Assembly (NCBI GenBank): GCA_950295325.1
Contig: OX485804.1
Location: 66,626,033 to 66,690,032 of the forward strand
Reading direction: 5' to 3'
Source of the DNA: Polytrichum commune
Taxonomy: Eukaryota; Streptophyta; Polytrichopsida; Polytrichales; Polytrichaceae
Length of the DNA stretch: 64,000 bases
Shown here: piece after piece, positions 57,024 to 64,000 of the stretch
How positions within the stretch are numbered: position 1 is the first letter of the stretch
Layout: each line of letters opens with the position of its first letter
Notes under the pieces: model-generated
The model's database searches: none
What the model was told of the DNA's origin: nothing
Seen by the model: the letters and a program-made list of their open reading frames with translations, nothing else
Translations under genes and position numbers: made by a program

Positions 57024-58025
57024 CTAAGATACCATGTCTGTGGCATCGTGTTGACAGAGAGCCCGATCACATCTCTCAACCACGGCAAACGCTTGTGCAA
57101 GCGTAGCTCTGCCTTCGTAGTCAAGGATAATCCGAGGTGATGCCAACTCAAGTAGCCGCTTGTCAATCTTAGACAAAAATATTTTGACAAGCTGACTCTC
57201 AACAAAAACACCTCCCGACTCAACAGCAAAGCGTGCGAGTCGCGTATACATGGTCCGTGGAGTGTCATCCTTCTCTCGGCGGAAATCCTGAATGCGCTGC
57301 ATCTGGTCTCGCCGAAATCCACCATACTCCACCTCCAAATGTGCGACAAATTCAGCAAGGGGATTAAATGGAGGTGGTGGACCAACAACCGTCAATGTTG
57401 CCTGTGTAGCACGTGCCATCCGTGAAAGGGTAGCCGTGCTACTGCCAGCCACCATTGGCCCAAATGCCAGTTCTTGGTCCTTAGACTCCTCCGGTGGATC
57501 CTCCTCCTTTAATGTGGGTGGAGCTAAGGTGGCAATCGCCCCATCTTTAAGGGCTGAAATAAGCTCAACCCGGGCCTCCCAATACTGCTCCACCTCCCGA
57601 AGTTGTCGCTGATGACCCTCTGTCCAGCGTTCGTAAGTTTGGAGTGCCTCATACTCCAAATGCTGAGGCAGAAGTTCAAAGGCATACCAATCATTGAAAT
57701 TGGAAGACCTTTGGCGTTTCTCCTTAATCCAGGTACGAAACCGGAGTTTCCAATCAGGCAAGGAAATGCCCCCAGCTCGACCTGAGAACCGATCACGCAC
57801 TGAATTGTGGCGATCGTCCTCCATTTCGTCGAACGTGCCAACACTCCAAATCCGAAGCCTACTAGTAGTGTCCAACGCCGAAATAGGCTCAAAAGCCTCG
57901 TTGGTATGTACCTCTGGCTCAAGATTTGTGGTATGCACGTCCTCCAAGTAATCTGGTGATGGAGATCGATAATATCGGCTCCTAGTTTGCACCATTGATG
58001 GACGCCGTGGGTCGTTCCTTTGCAA
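57024..58025 (-). CDS. Gag of the DNMT-gypsy element
   Basis: A 333-residue frame starts with an ATG at 58025. The central part carries a retrotransposon-gag-like helical core (WTEGHQRQLREVEQYWEAR ... VAHLEVEYGGFRRDQMQRI) ending in the typical LASPRIILDYEGRATLAQAF helices. It ends in a TAG (57024-57026) directly followed in the same frame by an ATG that opens the protease part, so gag and pol are one frame separated by a single stop. Confidence 0.75.
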   Translation of the reverse strand: MQRNDPRRPSMVQTRSRYYRSPSPDYLEDVHTTNLEPEVHTNEAFEPISALDTTSRLRIWSVGTFDEMEDDRHNSVRDRFSGRAGGISLPDWKLRFRTWIKEKRQRSSNFNDWYAFELLPQHLEYEALQTYERWTEGHQRQLREVEQYWEARVELISALKDGAIATLAPPTLKEEDPPEESKDQELAFGPMVAGSSTATLSRMARATQATLTVVGPPPPFNPLAEFVAHLEVEYGGFRRDQMQRIQDFRREKDDTPRTMYTRLARFAVESGGVFVESQLVKIFLSKIDKRLLELASPRIILDYEGRATLAQAFAVVERCDRALCQHDATDMVS

Positions 58026-60270
58026 GATTAGCTAAGAAGACTCACGATGCACATCACGTAAATTTATATTCGCTTGAGAACTACCGTGCCTCATTAATAT
58101 GCTCGGTTCCCGAATTAACAATCCCTCTCTTCTCCTTATGATATGAATATATTATTGGAGTGAACACAATCTCATTATCTTAATTCTCACTATCAAAGTA
58201 AGGCATCATCGATAATAAGAACCGTTAGATTTAGAGAATGTTTCAAGAGGTGTATAATATGCGTAATAACAATATAGTTTTAATAAGTTGTATGAATACT
58301 TAAGATTCGTAGTTCATAACATCAATCATATAAATGATAGTAATATTATAATAATGAAGAAGATATAATATTCTTAAGTCTTCCTTTTTAAGCTCAAATG
58401 TTACTACTTATAATATTATAACTTGACAAATATTCATATGGTAGTTATAAGTTCATAAACACTTCATTAATTGTTTTGCAATGTCACGTTTAACTTCAAA
58501 GTGTTTCTTGATAACGAGAAGTAAACCTATCGCTCTTGAGTTTTGCTCAAGAGAGAGAGAGATCTTCTCTTGAATAGATAATCCTTCAATTTGTAATGAC
58601 ATCCAACAACTCACAAAGAATCTTAAAGTAAGAAGCTTCAATAACAATTGTAGTAAGTAGATTATCTTATATCAATATTACTTCATTCATATGTATTCAA
58701 ACTTTGATGTGAATTAATGTCTTCATCATTCTTGTCAATCATAAGTTCAACAATCAATATGTAGTATAATATGTGTAATACTTATAAGTCGATTATGTAG
58801 TTATAATAATAAGTTCCTCCTCTTTTGAAGGAGTTTGTATTCGTTAAGAGGTTTCACTTTAATCATTCATGCATTATAATTCTTCAAGTATATAATCACA
58901 TGTATATTTATAATTTCCTTTTTGAGGAGATCAATGATAAGTTCCGCTTTGAGAGATAATCTTGCTTCCTTCACTCGAGTTGTAGAAATTGATAATTGCT
59001 TTCTCAAATCGATCTCTCTTCAAGTTCCATTGATTCTCCAAAATGTCTTGAGCGCTTTGTTCTCACCCTCACACTAATCTTTTGAGTTCTTTCTCAAAAG
59101 AGTCTACTCAATCTATTCTACTCTCGGTTGCTCAATCACTCAAGTTCCAAGTACCGCTTGACAAACTTGTAAGACAATTTGAGAGAGAGATAGAAATGTC
59201 ACACACACATTTGTGGGAAAATATATTGTATTGCAAAAGTGCTCCGAGAGGAGAGGTACAAAGAAACTCAAGTGTTTTTGACACTCAAATTTAAGATAAC
59301 TTCGTTGTGTAGAAAATGAGGTAATAGTCTCCTAAATTGCTTCCCTTATATAGTCTTTTCTTCCTATCCAAAATCTATACTAAGAGTGGTTGTTAACTTC
59401 CACTTTCCTAGATACTACTATCTTTGATATATGTAGATGATTCCTATCCTAAACGGTTACAACCGTTTCATCACCTTAATGTTCATAATTCCAAGATTTC
59501 CCTAACTCCTTGTTGTGGCTACATTCTAAATTCTTTTTGGAGATCAATCAAATCTTCATGTTGATTGATTAATGATCATGATAGTAGAATGTACCATATT
59601 CCTATATTCCCCTTAATGTCTTCATAATGTCTCCTTGAGTTTAATATCTAAAATTCCCATATATTCCATAATCGTGCTTCCTAAAAATCCTACATTCTAC
59701 CTATTCCATAATCATGCTTCCTTGGATATTCATTCATCCTCAAAATCTTACATACTATGCTAATAGAATGTAATACATACTTCCTAATAACCCTATATAC
59801 CCTTATATACCTCTTACATAAGTCCTTTCATCCTTATATAATAGTTCTCCTTCCTAAATTCTAAGTTTTCCTTTGCTAACCCGCTGGGTACCCATTGCCG
59901 TGGGTAATAGGACCTATAACCGCGCGTAAGGTGTGTAAAGCCGTGGCAGTGGACCCTATTACCGTGGCCGACCTTCGGAGAGCTCTCTTCGGTGTTCTTC
60001 TTCGGCATTCTTCCTTGGCATTCTTCCTCTTCCTCTCCGGAGTTGTTTGATGTCGTTATGTGCTCTATCTTGCTTCTTTCTCTTCCATAATGTTGCTACT
60101 CAACAACCATAAAATAATCACTTGAGTACCTGCAACTATCTACAAGGTAATGGCAACCTGCACCTGTTGCGGGCTATCTAAATGGCAATCCCTTGCCAAA
60201 TGCCAAGTGTTTATGCCCCCAGAATTCCAAAATTGTGCAAAGGTTTCGAGATTGGTAATTAAAATTAAAA
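58026..60270. other. AT-rich region upstream of the DNMT-gypsy gag
   Basis: It probably includes the leader and 5' LTR of the gypsy element, but I could not find TG...CA edges or a primer-binding site. An inverted-type cluster of GGGTAATAGGACC and its near complement lies at 59900-59965. No gene is visible. Confidence 0.4.
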
Positions 60271-60271
60271 A

Positions 60272-60705
60272 TCAGCGTTGAAAATGCTAATTTCCAAGGT
60301 GATTATGGACTCTAATCAACAAACTAATTGCACCAATGGACTCCTAGGAAGATTTCACACAAATTAGGCTCAAATTTCACTCCGTTCGGAGTTAATTTGC
60401 TCCCAAAAACAAAAATCAGCGTTGAAAATGCTAATTTCCAAGGTGATTATGGACTCCAATCAACAAACTAATTGCACCAACGGAGTTCTAGGAAGATTTC
60501 ACACAAATTAGGCTCAAATTTCACTCCGTTCGGAGTTAATTTGCTCCCAAAAACAAAAATCAGCGTTGAAATTAACAATTTCAGCAATGATTTTGAATTC
60601 CAATCAACAATCCAATTACACCATTGGATTCCTTGGCAAATTTCACACAAGATAGGCTCAAATTTCACTCCAATCGGAGCTAGTATGCCCCCAAATTTGA
60701 ACCTC
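60272..60705. repeat. About 144-bp tandem repeat, three copies
   Basis: Units start AATCAGCGTTGAAAATGC and contain TTTCACTCCGTTCGGAGTTA. They begin near 60273, 60416 and 60559; the third is more diverged. Confidence 0.85.
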
Positions 60706-60722
60706 AAAGTTTGTGAAAACTA

Positions 60723-61120
60723 AATGCCAAGTTTGAAAGGTGAAAGTAAAAAAATGTAAAAATAAAAATAAAAATAAAAATAATGTTTATATATTTTTTT
60801 AAAAACAAAAAAAACAAAAAACAAACAAAAAACAAAAACAAAAACAACAAAAGCAAAAATAAATAAAAATAAAAATAAAAATAAAAAGAAAAGGGGGGCT
60901 TACCTGGCCCCAGCAGGGCCTGGCTGGCGCCCGCCCGCCTGGCAGCCCGGCCCGGCCTGTGCCGCCTGCCCCCGGCCCGGCCTGCACACGCCCGCCCGGC
61001 CCGGCTTGCGCCGCCCGCCCCCGGCCCGGCCTGCGCACGCCCGCCCGGTTTTCGCCTGGAGCTCCAGGAGCTCCAGGAGGGTCCGGTGAGCTCCGGATCC
61101 GTCCGGAGCTCAAAAAAAAT
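60723..61120. repeat. A-rich tract followed by GC-rich repeat
   Basis: 60745-60895 is a run of AAAAAT and AAAAAC units. 60900-61060 is a GCCCGGCCCGGCCTGC-type repeat. The abrupt composition switch, next to an LTR on the right, mirrors 5122-5627. Confidence 0.7.
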
Positions 61121-61450
61121 AAAAAAAATAAATCGGATTTTTTCTCATTGTTGTTTTATTTTATTGTTATGTTTGTTTTAAAAGAACAAAAATTAAACTT
61201 TGCTTCCACAATTCGCAAGCAAGAAAGATGTGACTTGAGATTCCATTTGGTCTCAAGATTCAACCATGAACAATTCAAGAAAACACAAAGAGACACCACA
61301 AGAGAAATGTGAAGATTTTTCTCAAAATCTTCTTGAGGGTTGTAAGGAATTGCAAACTAAGCTTTCATACACTTGTATCACTCATTTGCTCCCACTACTG
61401 GACCATTCTAGCTCAAAAATACAACCAAAAATGAAAAATAAGCCCATTGT
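61121..61450. other. Internal side of the 61-kb LTR element, non-coding
   Basis: AT-rich sequence of 330 bp. No primer-binding site of the usual tRNA-iMet type is seen next to the LTR. Confidence 0.35.
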
Positions 61451-61890
61451 TGTCAAGTATGAGGGTTTCTCTCTCTAAGCTCAAGAAACTAAGAAGTCTC
61501 CTTACAAAGCTTAAGAAACTCTGAAATTCACACACAAGAGTCAAGCTATCTCTCACTCCACAAAGGGAGAATCCAAGAGTACAAGTGATGGAGAAAGAAT
61601 GCAAAGGCTTTACTCATGATCTACTACACCATAGCCATAAGATAGCAACAACAAGCTCTCTCTCTCTCAAAACACACTCACAAGACTTGACTTGACAACA
61701 ATGGCAAGTCAAGAGGCCTTCCTCTCCATACAACCCCAATCCTAAGTGGAGTTCATCCATGGAGTGGATGAATAACTAACTAGGACTCCCAATGGAGTCC
61801 ATTACTCATCCAAACACACATGGACTCCTAATGGAGTCCATTTACTCCTAAATTGACGTGACTTAGCCCCCGATGTCACCTCACGTGACA
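61451..61890 (-). mobile_element. LTR (TGTCAAGT...CACGTGACA), sibling of 12183-12616
   Basis: The ends are TG...CA with a TGTCA/TGACA inverted pair. It is nearly identical to 12183-12616 over more than 400 bp and shares blocks with 4779-5121. Flanks (ATTGT and GAGGG) do not match, so it is probably one LTR of a longer, partly lost element. Confidence 0.7.
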
Positions 61891-62109
61891 GAGGGGAGAA
61901 GGGCGGGGGAGGGGGGAGATATGTGAAACCAAAATACATTCATAGGACAATCACACATGGCCACAAAATTAGCTCAAATAAGTTTATTATATTTTGAGTG
62001 TGCAACTCTCTATACATGTAGTCCTTTGGTTACATGTATATCTCTACTCTTTGGTTACTCCATACAAATTGGGGGACATGGAACCCACTCCCAATGAGCG
62101 CCTAAAAAT

Positions 62110-62730
62110 ATATGATGAAATCCATCAAAAATCAGTCCTAGACTTTCTCGACCGTCCATGTGGGGCATACTATGTAGTTGGAGGTGTAGCTCAAAATGTT
62201 CTTGAAAGGGTTGTCATCCACCATGAAGATGTTGTCACAGGTGGGCCGCAAAACATAAGGGCACCCTATCATGATGGGGCGTTGGTCCCAAAATATGGGT
62301 TTCAACACCTTCAAGAATTGGTTGACGGCGGGGTTATTTGGCTTCTTAACCATTCATGGTCAGGGGTCAACAACGTCTTGCACAATTCAAGGCCTAGGAC
62401 CATGCAAGGGGGCTTGATCCCCCTTCAAGATCAACTCTACAGATGTTCTCCAATTTTATGGAGTTCTAGATGGACACCCACCATTTGGATTGGGCACTTT
62501 GAAGGAAACCGCGGAGTCAAGGCCAAAGGTAGATGAGTTTGCTCTTGATGTATGTCAAGAGCCCGCCATTCATGTTCTTGGGCATAGAGAAGGGGATTGT
62601 CGGGGCCCTCGGACAATGCACTATTGGACCATGATCCCATTGAGGTCTAGAACCATGATTCATCATGGGAGGGGTGGGCAAAATTGGGCAAGCGGCCATG
62701 CCGTGCTCCATGCGATGAGGAAACAAACAA
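62110..62730 (-). pseudogene. Third copy of the HAD exon, decayed
   Basis: Minus-strand frames include VHCPRAPTIPF, TYIKSKLIYLWP, VKKPNNPAVNQFLKVLKPIF, FMVDDNPFKNI and YIVCPTWTVEKV. These match exon 4 of the giant element residue for residue over long stretches. Several frameshifts and stops separate the pieces and motif I is lost. It shows that the large element, or at least its HAD gene, is a multi-copy family here. Confidence 0.75.
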
Positions 62731-63594
62731 GGGGAGCAATGACGCTATGCTCCATGCCTTGTGGAGACAAGCAAGTGGGTTCACAACTATATTATGCTAG
62801 GTCCACTTCACACATTATTCAAGCAAATTTTATAATGTGGGAAAAACAAAACCATGCAAAGGAGGATGGAAGCCAATTGTCACACAAAGCAACTTGAGAG
62901 CAAACAATACATAAACACACACACACTCTCATGGGAGCAAACACAGTTAGGTTTGCGAAAAAATGCTCCGGTATACTAAAACCATAATTTTTTCGGTCAA
63001 ACGCCTAAAAGTAGTAGCAAAATGTTGTTTAAAATGGATTTTTCTTCATGATGCCCTCTATTTTGTGTTAGGTAATCAAAAATAAAATATCAAGATGAGA
63101 TCTATAAAACTTATCAATAATAGTACCGCTCGAGAGGTAATGGTTGAATTTAGTTTTGGATGTGGATTTCATGACCTTAAATATTTTGAGGTTGGATTTT
63201 TTTCCTTCATATTCCTTGAATTCATTATAAACTTAAGGCCAACATTACAAAAATTTATCAAAAAACAAAAATTTAATGTAAATTTATCATGATTTAAACA
63301 ATTTTTAAACAATTATGTGCTCAATATATCTACTTCCACACTACTTGCACCATCTTCTAGAATAATATGTAGATTTTTTTGAATTTTTTTGGTCAACACA
63401 AAATGCTTGGCTTTGTAGATCAATGTGTTTTTCAAGAAATCTCAATTTTTTCCTTCACAAAATTCAAAGTTAGTCTATAATTTTGAATCACTTTCACTTA
63501 AATCTATGCATGGTAATATAGTTGTGTACTTGACCATGCAAGGGAGGAGGGAAGCCAATTGTCACACAAGGCAATTTGAGAGCAAGCAAAACAT

Positions 63595-63628
<34 letters not shown>

Positions 63629-64000
63629 CACACACACACACACAATGAAGGCAAAATGAACGTTTTATTAGTTGAGGTCACCTTTTGGTCTATAGGTTTC
63701 TTCAACGTTAGATGGTGTAACCCGCTCTTGATTGGTCTACACATATCTTATGACTTAGGGGATTACCTCGGTTCCTTAAAATCTTGATGGTGTTGAATCC
63801 TTATCATCTTAAAGTGTTATTACATTTGTCAATTTATGAGATCTTCATATTCTAATATGGCTAAGAATGTCATTAGAATTCCATGACCTAAACTATATCT
63901 CTATGCAAACACTATGGGTTTACCTTCTAAAATCCTAATATGTTGAATTTATGACTAAGGAAGTTCTTTTAATTTTCTTGGAAATCCACATGGATTAGGT
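62731..64000. other. No gene recognised
   Basis: AT-rich. A CATGCAA(A)GGAGGA...AGCCAATTGTCACACAA block occurs twice (about 62853-62887 and 63534-63570), hinting at a diverged duplication. An AT repeat runs into an AC repeat at about 63594-63644. Confidence 0.45.

Overview
The window is nuclear DNA of a land plant. It has GT-AG introns, several classes of plant LTR retrotransposon, and an immune-receptor gene in which a protein kinase is fused to NB-ARC and LRR domains. That kinase-NB-ARC-LRR (PNL) architecture is known mainly from mosses, so a bryophyte, probably a moss, is my best guess. No organellar or bacterial block is visible.

Layout. 1-4778 is a 5'-partial, 3'-truncated PNL receptor gene with a near-identical 72-bp LRR array. 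4779-8788 holds an LTR-like fragment, a 1.15-kb TIR element (5628-6773, 6-bp TSD) and a 1.78-kb LTR-like element (7006-8788, 5-bp TSD). 8794-11085 is non-coding. 11086-12723 is one end of a second copy of the large element described next. 13049-16401 and 54103-58025 are the two halves, both on the minus strand, of one Ty3/gypsy polyprotein: gag, zinc knuckles, protease, a cytosine-5 DNA methyltransferase domain, then RT, RNase H, integrase and a C-terminal PHD finger.

The halves are separated by a single insertion, 16402-54102 (37,701 bp). It has perfect 24-bp terminal inverted repeats starting AACACTA and a 4-bp target duplication (TCTT). Keeping one TSD copy restores the gypsy reading frame. 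After subtracting later insertions the element is about 20.5 kb and carries two outward-transcribed genes. The left gene (minus strand, 16933-21672) encodes a DUF7869-like, RNase H-fold transposase candidate. The right gene (plus strand, 27763-53190) encodes a spliced protein with a ParB-like DGQH motif, an N4/N6-type DNA-methylase-like region and an FCP1/NIF-like HAD domain. The element is studded with a 22-bp palindrome (half-site GTTTGGGTCG) in the intergenic region, in introns and twice inside a coding exon. Each cluster favours its own central dinucleotide.

Later insertions hit this element. Solo-LTR-like elements lie in both genes (18338-20008 and 29818-32771). A minus-strand chromovirus (36800-52283) splits the HAD exon; it contains a solo LTR of its own family (38399-39371), and its right LTR is interrupted by a plus-strand sibling (44049-51330). 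Every one of these has an exact 5-bp TSD. Both chromoviruses lack the RT palm, yet the inner one has LTRs that look identical.

58026-64000 is mostly repeats: a 144-bp tandem array, GC-rich and A-rich tracts, another LTR, and a decayed third copy of the HAD exon (62110-62730).
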